49,329 bases of DNA, taken from contig JAKQOW010000126.1 in assembly GCA_029565065.1 (NCBI GenBank), forward strand, positions 1-49,329. Direction: 5' to 3'. Position numbers and translations under genes: made by a program. This document shows positions 11,001-20,200 of this stretch, in pieces (within the stretch, counting starts at the first letter, position 1; every line of letters starts with the position of its first letter). The DNA comes from Acidobacteriota bacterium (GTDB lineage: Bacteria; Acidobacteriota; JAAYUB01). Under the pieces are notes generated by a model that saw only the letters and a list, made by a program, of their open reading frames with translations, was not told the DNA's origin and ran no database searches.

Positions 11001-14000
11001 GCGAGGGCACCACCCGGATGAGCTGAGGATCCGTGCCCGCTATCGGTTGGGTATTGCCGCTCGCCTCAGACGCAACCACCAGGACATGCTCATCCCGGGC
11101 GGTGGAGTTCCCGCTCAGGTCCTTGACCACGATCCGGATCCGATGAGCACCCAAGATGCTCATCAATTGAAACTCGGATGTAAAATTTCCGGCCGGATTG
11201 CCATCGACCTGAATCTGCCGGTCATCGATCTGAACGCTGATCTCGGCCAACGATTCGTTGACCGTCAGGGTGACCTGCAGATACAAACCCTGCTGGATCA
11301 TATGCAGTCGGTTGACCGTGTCGGTCCATTCGGTATCCAGCACGAACTGCCCATCCACAGACTTGTTCGCCGCCTTGAGGGCCAACGACTCCACCACCGG
11401 CGGCACCTGCTCACCGCCGGCTTCGCTGCTGAGATAGACTCGGCACGAATACCCGTTGGCCGGGAGATATTCCCCAAGCCAATCGAACGCTCCTGGCATG
11501 ATCCGGGTAGCCGGCGCCTGCCCGGACCAGCCGGTCTCCGGATCGAACGCGATGACACGGGGAAAGGGCTCAGCGAGCCAGCCAATCAGGGCAAACGATC
11601 CATCCTCATGGGTGCTGGCCGTGTATCCATACTGGTCGCCAGAAGGTTCGAAAACCACCGTGGCGCCCTCGACGGGCTTCTCCTCGAGCTCACCGAGAGT
11701 GTTCGGGATTTCCGCAAGCACGTACCCGACAACGACAGCCATCTGGACGGGATCGTAGCGATAATACCCAATCGATCCCTGCAGAGCGCACAAACCCGAG
11801 AACGGCGGGCAGTCGTGAGCCAGTCGGCCGTCGCGGACCGTGGCCGTACCCAACACCTGGTGCATGGCCACACCCGCGGCCGTGGTCCCACGGGTTAGGA
11901 GACAGCGATCGCCGTCGGCCATTCCGGAGACCGGGAACGAGACGTCGATCTCCCGCGCGGTCACGCCTGAGAAATCACTCTCTAATACCACCGCCCCAAC
12001 GTAGTTCAGATCCCCCTGAATCGGCCAGTGGGGTTGGGTCGGCACTTCCAATCTGGTCTTGAGCCTCACGCGGTACGGAAGGGCGGCAGTGGGAATCTCG
12101 AGGATCAGTCCTCCCGGACCGGCCACCGTACCGCCATCGGGGCCGACGTAGTGGAAACCGGCGGTATCGGTGATGACCGGATTGCGGATGACGGTCTGGG
12201 CGCCATCGGCGGTCTCGATTATCACCCGCACCTCATCGTAGGGTGAGCCGGTGATGGTCACGGACAGATCACCGCCTGCGCAGCCGATGAATATGCGCAC
12301 CTCGCCGGTGGTCTGGTTGATCACCGTGAGCCGGCCGTCCGGCGGGATGGGGCAGCCCGGCGCGGATACGGTCAGCGTGCCCGCAGCCGGATCGGCGGTG
12401 ATGGTCACGGCGTTCACGGCGCCACCACTGCCGCCGCCGGTGGCGGCGGTGGTGAAGGCGAACGCGTGGGCCGCGACCATGGTCCGGCCCCAACGGTTGG
12501 CCACCTCCGGTCCTACGATGACAGTATGAGCTGCGCCGGCTGCGAAGGGTACAGCCGGGGTGGCCACAATGGTCCGGCCGTCGTCGCGCAGGCTGATTGC
12601 TCCTGTCAGGGGCACCCCGTCGATTAAAAAATCGAAGGCGGATACGCTCGCCGAATCAATGACGTCGTCGAAGGTGACCCGGATCTCAGTATCAGCCGGC
12701 ACGCCAGCCTGGCCGTTATAAGGGCTTGTGCCCGTCACCGCGGGCCGGCAGGGTTCCAAAACCAGATCCAGTCTGCCGGCTTCCCAGGGTACCGGCCCGG
12801 TCAGGATGGCGACGGCCCTGGCCCCGACAGTCTCGTCAAACGCGTCAACGGACACCACCTCGCCCGGCTCGGCGAATGTCTGCAAGAAATAGCTGCCGGC
12901 GGCGTCCGGTGCGGCCACTACCGACGTCGCGGCCGAGATGACCAATGCCGGATCCGGCGTCACCGGCGGCGGCAGGCCGTCCGCGCGGGTGATGAATCCG
13001 ACGGCGAACACCGGCGGTCGGTCCAGCCGGCAGAGGACATAGTCCCCCCCGTCGGTCAGTCCGGGCGCAGGAGTGCCCCCGGGGAGCGTCGGCAGGGTGA
13101 CCACCCGGCCACCCTGCCGCTCGGCCGGACAGGCATAGGTGTAGTGGATCGCCGGGCCGCGGCGGATCAGCCGGTAAAGCGACAGGAGATCTCCCGCGGC
13201 GGCGGGAGCATCCAGTTCCACCCGCGTCTCCGGTGGGAGTGGCGTGCTGGCGGCCAGGTGAAAGGCGGCCAGTGGTTCCAGCGCTTCGTCGCCGGGTGGC
13301 GGCACATCCGACGAGTCGAGTGGATGGAAATCGATCCAGGTGCCGTCCGGGAGTTCCGTGGTGAAGATGATTCGGTTACCACGCTCGTCGATCAGTTCGC
13401 TGGCCGGACCGTCCAGAACTACTCCAGCGGTCGACTCGCTCCGACTCATGACGTCGACATCGATCCGGCCCTCGACCAGCAGGGCCGGCGGGAACTCCTC
13501 GATTGGACAGATGGGGAACGCGGCCCGGAGTTCTCCGACGGTTGCGCCGTCTGCCGGTCGGTATAAGACCACGTCCTGGATGTAACGGCGGCCCTGCACA
13601 GTGGCGCCGGAGGTCTGTGCGTACTCCTGACTGAATGCGGCGACCACGGCCGTCCCCGACGGCAAGGGCACGTCTCCCTGTACCTGCAACTCGGCCATGG
13701 CCACCAGGCCGGTCCCGGCGGGGACCGCCTCAGGATGGACATCGCCACCGCCCTCGGCCAGTCGCTCGCCCAGTTCTTCAGCCAGTGGATCCAACCAATC
13801 GCCGACAGCCGGCCCGGGGGACGGCACTGTGGGCGGCGGATCGGCCACCGCTAAAAGGTACTGGCCGCCCCGGTCGATATCAACGGCCACGCCGTCGGAG
13901 CCCGCGACCAGGTTTAGCGGTTCCAGTCGCTGCCAGAGGCCGTTGGACGGATCGCACCGCAGCAGCATCCAATCCCGTCCGGCTTCAGGCAGCTTCCACC

Positions 14001-17000
14001 TCGTCTCAAGCCGGGCGGTCGGTTGGAAGATCAGGTCCCATGGGTGCACGTCCAGGGCGCCCCAAGGCGCCCAGCCGGGGCTCAACAACTGGGTCAGGCA
14101 CTGGTTACCGACAGCGGTGACGGACACATCGGTGGGACCGGCCAAGGTGTCGGCGGGCACGACCAAACGGGCACTCCCAGCATCAGCGGGCACCTCGCCG
14201 CCGGATGCGTTCACCGCAACTGCGACGGCACGAGGGGCCAGCCGAGCGTCGAGAACCACAGTGCCGATGCCATCAGCCGAATCGGCGGTGCGGAAGACCG
14301 GCATAGCGCCATCAGCGTCCAGTCTCACGGTCACCGGACCCGGCTCGACCGGCAACGCCCAGCCTCCCCGGGCATCGGTCACGGCAGCGGACGACTTGTC
14401 CAGCCGGCTGACTCGGACAGAATCCAGCGGCAATCCGGTGTCGCCGCTGTAGACCTCGCCCAGGAGCCAGGCGCCGGTGGCCATCGGGTCCACCACCGGG
14501 ACCGATCCAGTAACTGCCGCCGTATGACCGGCCGGATCGATCGCCCGCAACCGGAACATCAACTCTTCCGTTGCGTCCTCTGGAACCACCACCGGAACCG
14601 ACCAGCGGGCAAAGAAACCTGGCTCGATCATCGAAGGTTGGTCAGGCAGCTCCGGCGGAACCGGCAGCCCGTCCACCTCGAGCGCCACCTCGGCCACGTC
14701 CACGGCGTCGGTCACCGTGACCCAGGCGGTGAATACGCCGCCCCGAACCGCTGTCGACGGCAGTTGCAGTGACAGCCGCGGCTCGGCCAAGTCCACCGGA
14801 ACAGTCACCGCAGCCTGGATGGCAGCAGCGCCGCGCTCACCAACTGCGGTGATGGTCCGGTCGTAGCCTTCCGGCAGTGCGATGGCTGCGGTGAACCGGT
14901 TGTCCTTGAGTGTCGCCGGGCGACCGTTGACGCTGACCCTTTCCACCGACGGGGTGCACGTCCCCGTCACCACCACGGGCAGTTCGGTGATCCATTCATT
15001 CGGCGGCGGCGCGGTGATCGTCACCCCGAATGACACATCCACCTGCACCGTGACGGTGTCCACAACCGTCGCCCAGAGACAGCCGGCAACGGCGGTAATG
15101 GTGTTCACTCCATCCACCAATGCCACTGCAGGACATCGGAACACGCCGTTGTCCATCACGGCGGTAATGCCATTGACCGTGACCCACTCCGCCCACGGGG
15201 AAACGGTTCCCGCCACGTCCACGGATGGTTCAAACAGCACGGCGCCGTTTTCAGGCGCGTCGATCTTCACCTCCAGCGGCGGATGGAATTGCACAATCAC
15301 CGAATCCTCGGCGCTGCCGCCATCGGCCGACACCGCCCGGGCGACCAGGGTGTTGGTCCCGGGCACCAGCGGGATCTCGGCTTGGAATGCCGTGCCATCG
15401 AGCACTGCGTCGATTCCGTTCACGGTCACCGTGACCACCGGTCCGGCGATCACCCCGGCAACCGTCACCGGTGATTCGACCAGGACCGCGCCGTCGACCG
15501 GCGACTGGATGGTCACGCGGATCGCCTCCGTCACGGTGAACACCGGGCCCACCGCTTCGCATTCACCCATCCGGACAATCACCGATCCGGTACGAGCACT
15601 GTCCGGCACGCGAGCCACGATGAGCCCCGCCGAAACCGATACAAGTTCCAAAGCCGTGTCGCCAAGTCCGATCCAGTGCCGTTCGGGGCGTCCGGGATCG
15701 AAACCCCTTCCATAGACGGTTATCAGGGTACCCGGCGGACCGGCACGTGGATCCAACGCGTCGACGAACGGTCCCAGGGAGCAGTCGTCACCGTCGGCCG
15801 GCCAGTCCTGTCCTTCCGGCAGCGGCGGCACGGCGCTGTAGAGATCGCCACGTTCGCGACCGAACATCATGAAGGTGAATAACGGTCCGTCGGACTCAGC
15901 CCGGATGAATCCGCCCAGGTGATGCTCGACATCAAAAAATTCGGTTACCAGGTGGGCCGCTCGGCTGAACGGCGCCAGATCAACCTCTGTCGCGGCCACT
16001 TGCCGTCCGTCCTCGGAATATAGCGCCATCAGGACATGCGTCGGATCGGCAAATGCATTCACCAGAGTCACGCCGGTCAACCAACCCAAACCCGCCGCCA
16101 CATGACTGAAAAACGCCGACCGGGACGGTCCGGCTAACGCCGGCATCACGGAAGCCGACCCACCGCTGTGCCGGATCACCGCCGCGGCATAGATGCTCCC
16201 CGCCAGATCATCGCTGCCGAGCACCAGATAACCCGATGCCAGTTGATCCGGGGGCAACTTCCATTCCAGTCCGACGTCGAACTGCCGACACGTAAACGGA
16301 TCCACAAGCACGGTCTCATGAAGCCGTTCGTCTGCACTTCGACCATCCGGCTGGGCGGTTATCGTCATGCCGACAGGCCGGCTGCCGGGATTGATCAGGT
16401 ACAGGATGGTCCCGTAGCCAACTCCACATGCATAGTGGGGTACCATCAATCGCTGCGCAGCTTTAAGCGGATCCATCAACCCCGCGACCACCAACCGGTC
16501 CGTCCCTTCAACGGCCAAAGAGCCGGTGAACTGAAGACTGCCTGACAGGCGAAGATACCCGCATGCAATTCCAGGAAAGATGTCGGCCAGCTTCAGGAGG
16601 GCGCATCCATGCGCGGGCAAGACAAGGTTATGCAACGGAGAAGATTCTCTGCCCGCCCCTTCCCATGACAAAACGATCGTGTTTTCCGTTTGGTTCGGAT
16701 TTACCAACCCCAACCAGTGGCTTTCGTCCGAGTTCCCCAAAACTGGCACATAGAACTCACTGGCTGGTTGACGAAGCAGATTGATGCCATCGCACCGGCT
16801 CAGAGACGAATCGTGGCTTTGATAAAAGGCAAAGACATCGCCAGTGGATTCCAACCTGACAGAGGATACGGCTCTATTCCATCCCGGGCCAAAGAGATCG
16901 TGGAGATATCGGGGATACTGAACACCGGGTGTCAGTTCCAATTCCACCGGGTTGACCAGGCCAGGTTCTGTCCTGGGTTGTCCCTGCTCATCCAGCAGTG

Positions 17001-17211
17001 TCAGGCTGACCGAACGGGTTCTCACCGACGGATTGAACAAAGCCAATCCGGTTTGCAAGCCTGGAGGAACCGGTGCCAAAAACTGCTCCCGAGTCACGCC
17101 GGCTGCATAGACCCACATCCAACAACAGCCGATCCACACCCACACCGCGCGCCTCATAGCGCTATTCCAGCGGTCTGTCGCTTCCCGGACATCCATTCGC
17201 TTGTTCATCAT
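799..17211 (-). CDS. Giant secreted RHS/YD-repeat protein with Ig-like N-terminal modules and a C-terminal nuclease-like toxin tip
   Basis: About 5470 aa. I chose the ATGATG at 17211/17208. A GTG at 17259 (4 nt after the previous stop) and an ATG at 17157 directly before the hydrophobic segment are alternatives. An N-terminal hydrophobic stretch (AVWVWIGCCWMWVYAAG) predicts Sec export. Approximate layout: a beta-rich region 40-470; IPT/TIG-like domain 477-560; glucodextranase-B/Ig-like repeats (SPVDGAVL, APENGAVL) 560-805; carboxypeptidase-regulatory-like segment near 910; Big_5-like domain 1490-1590; a propeller-like region 2200-2600; an RHS opening near 2870; YD repeats (RYDAAGRL type) to about 5063; the RHS core end (DPETGLYYFKARFNDPELG, then the DP-Y and HRYLYAHANPL motifs); and a unique tip of about 400 aa. 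By analogy with RHS proteins, the core would form a shell around the tip. Surface exposure is inferred. A Pro/Asp-rich non-YD insert lies at DNA 3615-3980. Co-directional with the upstream giant gene, 53 nt apart. Confidence 0.9.
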   Translation of the reverse strand: MMNKRMDVREATDRWNSAMRRAVWVWIGCCWMWVYAAGVTREQFLAPVPPGLQTGLALFNPSVRTRSVSLTLLDEQGQPRTEPGLVNPVELELTPGVQYPRYLHDLFGPGWNRAVSSVRLESTGDVFAFYQSHDSSLSRCDGINLLRQPASEFYVPVLGNSDESHWLGLVNPNQTENTIVLSWEGAGRESSPLHNLVLPAHGCALLKLADIFPGIACGYLRLSGSLQFTGSLAVEGTDRLVVAGLMDPLKAAQRLMVPHYACGVGYGTILYLINPGSRPVGMTITAQPDGRSADERLHETVLVDPFTCRQFDVGLEWKLPPDQLASGYLVLGSDDLAGSIYAAAVIRHSGGSASVMPALAGPSRSAFFSHVAAGLGWLTGVTLVNAFADPTHVLMALYSEDGRQVAATEVDLAPFSRAAHLVTEFFDVEHHLGGFIRAESDGPLFTFMMFGRERGDLYSAVPPLPEGQDWPADGDDCSLGPFVDALDPRAGPPGTLITVYGRGFDPGRPERHWIGLGDTALELVSVSAGLIVARVPDSARTGSVIVRMGECEAVGPVFTVTEAIRVTIQSPVDGAVLVESPVTVAGVIAGPVVTVTVNGIDAVLDGTAFQAEIPLVPGTNTLVARAVSADGGSAEDSVIVQFHPPLEVKIDAPENGAVLFEPSVDVAGTVSPWAEWVTVNGITAVMDNGVFRCPAVALVDGVNTITAVAGCLWATVVDTVTVQVDVSFGVTITAPPPNEWITELPVVVTGTCTPSVERVSVNGRPATLKDNRFTAAIALPEGYDRTITAVGERGAAAIQAAVTVPVDLAEPRLSLQLPSTAVRGGVFTAWVTVTDAVDVAEVALEVDGLPVPPELPDQPSMIEPGFFARWSVPVVVPEDATEELMFRLRAIDPAGHTAAVTGSVPVVDPMATGAWLLGEVYSGDTGLPLDSVRVSRLDKSSAAVTDARGGWALPVEPGPVTVRLDADGAMPVFRTADSADGIGTVVLDARLAPRAVAVAVNASGGEVPADAGSARLVVPADTLAGPTDVSVTAVGNQCLTQLLSPGWAPWGALDVHPWDLIFQPTARLETRWKLPEAGRDWMLLRCDPSNGLWQRLEPLNLVAGSDGVAVDIDRGGQYLLAVADPPPTVPSPGPAVGDWLDPLAEELGERLAEGGGDVHPEAVPAGTGLVAMAELQVQGDVPLPSGTAVVAAFSQEYAQTSGATVQGRRYIQDVVLYRPADGATVGELRAAFPICPIEEFPPALLVEGRIDVDVMSRSESTAGVVLDGPASELIDERGNRIIFTTELPDGTWIDFHPLDSSDVPPPGDEALEPLAAFHLAASTPLPPETRVELDAPAAAGDLLSLYRLIRRGPAIHYTYACPAERQGGRVVTLPTLPGGTPAPGLTDGGDYVLCRLDRPPVFAVGFITRADGLPPPVTPDPALVISAATSVVAAPDAAGSYFLQTFAEPGEVVSVDAFDETVGARAVAILTGPVPWEAGRLDLVLEPCRPAVTGTSPYNGQAGVPADTEIRVTFDDVIDSASVSAFDFLIDGVPLTGAISLRDDGRTIVATPAVPFAAGAAHTVIVGPEVANRWGRTMVAAHAFAFTTAATGGGSGGAVNAVTITADPAAGTLTVSAPGCPIPPDGRLTVINQTTGEVRIFIGCAGGDLSVTITGSPYDEVRVIIETADGAQTVIRNPVITDTAGFHYVGPDGGTVAGPGGLILEIPTAALPYRVRLKTRLEVPTQPHWPIQGDLNYVGAVVLESDFSGVTAREIDVSFPVSGMADGDRCLLTRGTTAAGVAMHQVLGTATVRDGRLAHDCPPFSGLCALQGSIGYYRYDPVQMAVVVGYVLAEIPNTLGELEEKPVEGATVVFEPSGDQYGYTASTHEDGSFALIGWLAEPFPRVIAFDPETGWSGQAPATRIMPGAFDWLGEYLPANGYSCRVYLSSEAGGEQVPPVVESLALKAANKSVDGQFVLDTEWTDTVNRLHMIQQGLYLQVTLTVNESLAEISVQIDDRQIQVDGNPAGNFTSEFQLMSILGAHRIRIVVKDLSGNSTARDEHVLVVASEASGNTQPIAGTDPQLIRVVPSPEYRFTSCHAMIELLFSEPVTLEACAPPSWRRIRIEEQGDAQASIPLDRIWLDSYPVGDQTYHAGVRLIPEEPLKPDTEYSLIIEGGSFLVDTEGRQARLIDTYTADGVCRIPFRTFKPQVVDEGQAGPPYSTLIQKLGPLVFVVADTGSENPWQRSELQIYDYSIASRGALRVRQPVPLHVLDLQVQPLDDKGDHLGVCLITTPGGLAFSSGLLFYAAATQDLLRGHPDALKLMGAATLTRPQTGLSPARMRWLGDDIYIAVVNAGVFTFSLNRLIDATRDVAGRGLPPLAECLLPERGLNESMSENLPTPGLCMDLDVFDWPPGDGNTSGRSQRIVAVADSHNRDTRRSMLTFLEDDGRQDLETAPGCLAWVKLLAEVPGVPVARHVRVFAPSAYVDAHGDARRTPLVVSLNLSSQGQLTLNVFGLTIESQALNLIHLRTEPVPEGGLVDLAVGRTGVYLLAAGGMYRVQLSDFRDGQPVLSRRIAVGGLIPGRAVVDGGLIYTAPGCGQQGGVALVAMDLVPELVGMEWFADAHAPVYTLTVPVVKRPDVDDSQIILHQVPADIRFYYQVNPPQFTGQTESVVMSAQEAAFEFHQVDSAVPDLRCVLIPAGTAYQPRSIDRYCGLPPEKLPADFSGWVRLDGVSIMGQGSDQVLESPPVKVGFEELIRLKTHFLAYSIEAMPRELFEETGGIELREQVPPVCFIPNFPIRVLAARLYRSVDAAEIEIYQRPIGTVYNADALTKLQSVSIFPPGQMPDASVFADPGDYRFELEVEALNLMAGGQPVTDTFSGVLRVGYHSARSLSVGKTFVQGVDLSEGFLMHGRQDLFLEDKGLDLALQRTWTSGAFNPKGTAGPGWEMSSRIALVREDSENYIIYGGDASGIRFRRINGRLVPQRGFHCQLTANPDGSFDFYTKTRVRYHFRDPFTTLESGYLAGTTNIRFIEDLDGNRLTWIYDAVEPGLVRRIEHSSGNRIEFAYDEEDVFLGHRLREARLVNRDGQIGVTAAYAYDAPCRRLVEVRLTGSGGEAEPIVTEYRYGDDADARQRNKLVEILGPNPDNRTQIEYLPDALFHSDGQRVARLRLGVDGAVAYDYAYELWGDDSLRRSRRTTVQDPEGNQTEYAFNDFGVPERIRREVSLDPADGGASVPMTSVTRMTWRTGARELLKESEELPDGRTVRHEYDAGGNEIRVTEHPAGAGAEPIVREFLYDEAFNRKILEITPAGAIHRWLLDERGRVTAVREDVPAEAAQGLGKGLSVGLRSFSRLAHKFRSGDDCLDLQTRFHWDAAGNLVETVDPRGGATRFENHDRHGRPSRTVDPTGRVTRREWNDWGECAYERGPQGREAHRSFDAYHRPVVVRVTDGLGGASTPDYLETTSYYPGGQVRTRVVEEIGNSLARLDEQVELDSLDRVRSRQVTFPHPVDGSPIVLRETSDYDRTGNLVARVETVTPDDGRPLHHAFFYDERGLEREHQVNGRIVRRQGWDLAGRKAWERDAAGRLRRFLYDGHGRLAWEIAGPVGPDDRAPAEPVARPPEADGRWARFWQYDADGRVVAESDYAGGVTAYAYDALGRRIAVTNALGQVVESDYDPAGNLVEERDLTRGRWTRWRYDAAGRPLQKTIGTAGDAMGDADGRDSYAWTYVYADGAGQWSEETNVQTGVRTRTLHDAHGRLHRREVDPDGLLLVTEVRYDAFGHRREETDPLGRRTRFWHAPTGWLVRTEDPEGFRIDQAFFRDGAVRRRAAQVDRAGDRVLLTEFQYDPVGRPVTERLRREADGQPAWTDEHRYEYSPFAVSGDGAAWWTDTDAMGRITRHELDATGREFRTVFPENGALPREERFGFDGGGRKVMEMNRRGVVSRYGYDALGRLTEFREAVEQRPAGGKAGAAQPAGGERPVRIDYLDHLLQRLEWDALDRPTRIVLDPLGREIAASRGAVDAALYDAATGYGGITDAMPLWRRWYDSDNRLVVESDAADAAIRQAYDAAGRLIEKTTGLRLADAGSGATSETEATARWRYDYDAAGNLVREYSPRLDAKYGDGLHAAWTYDYNGRNEQTSATDADVLKTTTEYDGLGRRTAVVSPMGHRTLYGWDELSRLTGVVQGAEDGTAVTAATRYVYDLAGPVRFQIDAAGRVVERVYDPWDRMTEYRQWDRAAGEIPGLEAGRPTVPFTGAAWASAHDAVGNLVAAADPAGRERTLAYDWRNRMTEESWTWPGADVAGLPDVPLVARYAYNANDNLVRVAETAWVRPELADVGAGEDQGAEGSWRRVAYTTRYVYDTLDRVQEQTDGRWGTRTAFWYDRAGSRTGVGYPGEWSAPPPGQLPAAPPSAAYRYDAAHRLVSVTRHTADKRAAAEAAAATSVPDGAVGTADAGGDGASSDDDTGGDSDGDPEPGADLQNDRPGVSRHGAVPAAPQPLLPAGHRDPDGPPRRLVEPPASGLSSSGQNLTAALCPSWLRGDKSSTEIAAYTYFADGLVESVTFANGVVTRYTYRDNGWVESIVTLTEDGELVSRYEYDYDADGNRTAMREWNATPARRAADPMWGAAARETRYAYDNLGRLIAVTYPAAGPDAPARQVAYTYDGAGNRLRELEQALDGGGNPLRAIKDRAYHYTDQNQLAFVLDHLTPGRSVRYEYNAAGDTTARIIGELAPDGTVVDERLRLAFAWDAAGRLRQVRRIVAAAGGEPARDELMGEFCYDYAGRRVRKDGRFVCLGDGADDPISSDNRLYVYDGGAVLAEYAPDPEPDPAKAASGHLNVSDTRIPPEATGGRLGDARSLQTAAGGGPEGFFKARQYLYGTTLLAAESSDPSPEPPAPSLVFYHLDPLGSTVNLTAGDNVANDGKGHLASSTAASSGNIATASTTGVLADPLPGAVTAAYLYDAWGNHRELDLNRPDGPIFDGDAGYDPATGLWDWTQYLTDIQSAFDPSLEPLASSLAWNRFTYTGHEFDPETGLYYFKARFNDPELGRFASADPYLGDTLTPPSLHRYLYAHANPLTFVDLTGYLAYRYFGREAGNGQERPYVVAEIETEDVYRHPIHSILSGYRFEDNAQQNAFLSELGRLNPGIVSIDAQGRAGWDLEVLGRAGQVVRLPVSADYYLTDAATAEIVAESGGATNMDEWRRHQLARQVPQAVRQRVQTTVNMARKTAVRLAEWSQDSAETLTFGPYKMGAESVAAAGWAGRMTTEFGRQEFSEAIYRKLEYLLRTESGAEDVSATLLALCILGRITPPSAEHTWLKLESPASQSAAINVSRIRTLTGPSEGFAKYIKAEGRIQIAPQTLAEAEDTIRMNAAMAVLRTRAASVPRTHGRFGTSAHCDFAARNTAANQAMSAESSRLEFRAEEFRNVNGGVVQTRSLGSLGVDVVVYQNGSPVIAFDLKTGRAWRATELNTIQLRFGIPVIQIKTR

Positions 17212-17263
17212 TCCAATTAACCGACCTTCTGTATGGTCAGATATCCCGCCGGACAACACGCCG

Positions 17264-20200
17264 TCATGGCTGACATGAATTGCCGGACTCCGATCCGCCT
17301 ACGATCACCACCTGCTCCACCCGCACATCACCCAGACGGATGTACGCATACCACTCGTTCAATACCGGCAGATATTCCGGCGCCTCGGGATTTCCCTGGT
17401 AAACAGAAATCCAGTAAGCTCCTGGGGGCAGCGCATGCAGTCGGACCAGACCGCCGGCATCCGATTGACCGCTCACCGCCCAGGGTTCCAACTCGTTGGC
17501 GTCACCGATCTCGACGTACACTCCCGCCATCGGTTGTCCCTCGATGTCCTGCAACCGGAGCTCCAGTTCGGCGCACGTTGGACTGCACGGCACAAGATTC
17601 ACATTGTCTGCGGTCAGCATGCCGTCAGGCAGAACCAGCGACACGCAGTAGAATTGGCGCTCCTGGTCCCAGGCATACGCGTCATAGGCGGTTTCCGACG
17701 CCACACCCAACGCCTGCCAGACACCCGCGTGCAGTTCCGCCACATCGAGCAGAACCGGCGGCAGACCCGAGTCGGCCGGGACGAGATCCAGGTCGGTCAC
17801 CGCCATCACCGGCTCACCATCACCTTCCGTCACGGCTCCACTGACCACCGACCATCCGGTCGCCAAATCGCCCAGATCCGTTTCCGGCACCGTCAAGGTG
17901 ATCTCCCAGGTGTCGCTGCCGCCTCCCTGACTCAGCGGCCGATCCAGAATCATGTGCGCCCGGCGGGTCGGGAAGTCGCCGTACCCATAGAATTGACCGG
18001 TATCTCCACATGCCGACCAGCCGTAATTGACATACTCGCCGCCTGACAGCTGGCGTTCCCACCGTACAAACGCGTTCTCCGGCAACGGTCTCAGAAATGC
18101 CGCTGACCACAGGCGTCCGTTGATCATATATTCGAAACGCGCTGGGATCTGCACGTTGTCCAGTATCAATTCGCCGGCCGGGAAGTTGATATCCGTACTG
18201 TGATAACCAACGGTTTCATCCAGCGCCTCGATCTGATACCCTTCCCCTGGCTTCAAGCCCAGCACCGTAAACCGACCGAATTCCACGAAAACCTGATTTG
18301 TGTTTGAATAATAGAAGAGGTCCGATCCATCCGGTCGATGGGCGTACACATTCACCCAAAGAGGAATGCTCTCGATCGGCATCCCTGATCCATCCACAAC
18401 ATCACCGGAAACAACGGTCACTCCGGTTTCCAGCGGAATGGCGGTGCCATCGGCGGCCGCAACATCCACCAGGAATTCGTCTTGCCCGTCGCCTTGCGAT
18501 TCCGGCCATGGCACCACTAGGAGCGCTCGGCCGGTGGGCAGATAGTTGGAATCGAAATCAAAGAATCCATCCCCATCCGTGCAAGCGACCCCCAGGGGGT
18601 AGAACTCACCCGATACCGCCTCCGCCCACAGCTGCACCGGCCATTGGATCAAAGCGGCCATGGCACCGGCCGAAAACGCATGGCCGAACACAGCGTACAA
18701 GTCCACCGGCAGGAGATGAATATCGGTCAGCACCAGTTGATGTTCTGGGAGTGCGACGGTGGTTCCGTAGGCGTTTCCTCCATCATCCCAGGCAATCACA
18801 TCGTAAGCCGTTCCTGGTTTCGCGCCCCGGATGGACCAGATGCCGGAGGATTGATCGGCGTATGGCGCGCTGAGATCCGGATCATGCGGCCGAACCTGCA
18901 ATCCAGCCAGCGTAGTAACGGGAGCACCGCCCGCGTCACGGGCGTCACCACGTATCACGCTGATTCGTGTGTCAAGCGACACGGTCGTCTGACCCATCGC
19001 AGCGTCCAGATCATTCCAATCCTCTCCTTCTCCCTGGCTGTCGGGCCAGCGCGTAAGGATCCGCGTCCGGCCGGTGGGCAAGAACACATTGCTGAACCGG
19101 AAGGTACCGTCAACGTCGGCACTGGTTGTCTTTGTGAGAACATATTTTCCGACCGACTCTTCCCGATGGAGTTCCACACTCTGCCACGCCAGATGGGTGA
19201 TTCCATCAGCGGCTCTCACGGTGCCCGTGATGGTGAATTGGCCGAATGCGCTGGATATCACAACCAGCCGATGCTCACCGTCTTCGAGTACCAGCGAAAC
19301 TGCCGGGGTGCTGCGTCCGTCGACCTGGGCTGAATACTGCAGGTCCATGCCTGCCGGCAGGCCCGTGAACATCGTCTCGCCGGCATCCCCGGTCTTGCCC
19401 GTCCAGATTAAAAACGCCGAAAATTGCGTCGAACGAACCTGAATTTCGGAGTCCGCGATCGGGACACCCACCTGGGTTTCTGTCCGAACAATAAGATCGG
19501 CGCCACCTCGATCCAGTACCAACGCGTGCAAGTCCAGGCTTTCGTCTGCCGGCACCCGAATCAGCGTCTCATACAACCATCGGCCGTCCGGATGCCTGGC
19601 CAGGATTTCCAGATCGGTATTTCGGAGCGGATCCAGGTACACAAACCGCCCCTCGTCGTCCGTGGCGCCGGAGAACACGGCTTCACTATAACTGTTCCGC
19701 CTGAATATGAGAATCGACACCCCCGCCTGGCCGATGCCCAGGTTGTCTACCACGCGGCCGGTCAGGTAATCCTGCTCCAGAACCATGGTGACGGCAGCCG
19801 TCTGAACCGCCGGCACCGTGACTGGTTGGGTGGCATCACCAAACAGCGAGGTCACCGTCAGCAGGTAATCACCGGACATGACACCGGGTATCAACCCGTC
19901 GCCCCGGGAGACCCGCCCGTACCAGACACAACCATCATCCATCCGTTCTAGTCGGAGGGTGCCGTCAGGAAGCGGGTCGCCGGTGCTCAGGGTCACTGTC
20001 ACGGCCACCGCGCCGCTATCAGGCACGACGAGTATCTGGTCGGGGGCCACCGGCTCGTCTGCGGTAAGCAGCACCTGGTTTATCGTCAGCCAGCCGCACT
20101 CCGGCGATCCGTAGATGACATCCGTCAAACCCAGGGGCAAGGAACGCGGTTGAGACATCGGCACAAATTGAAATACGCCCTGCCAATCTGTATCGGCGAC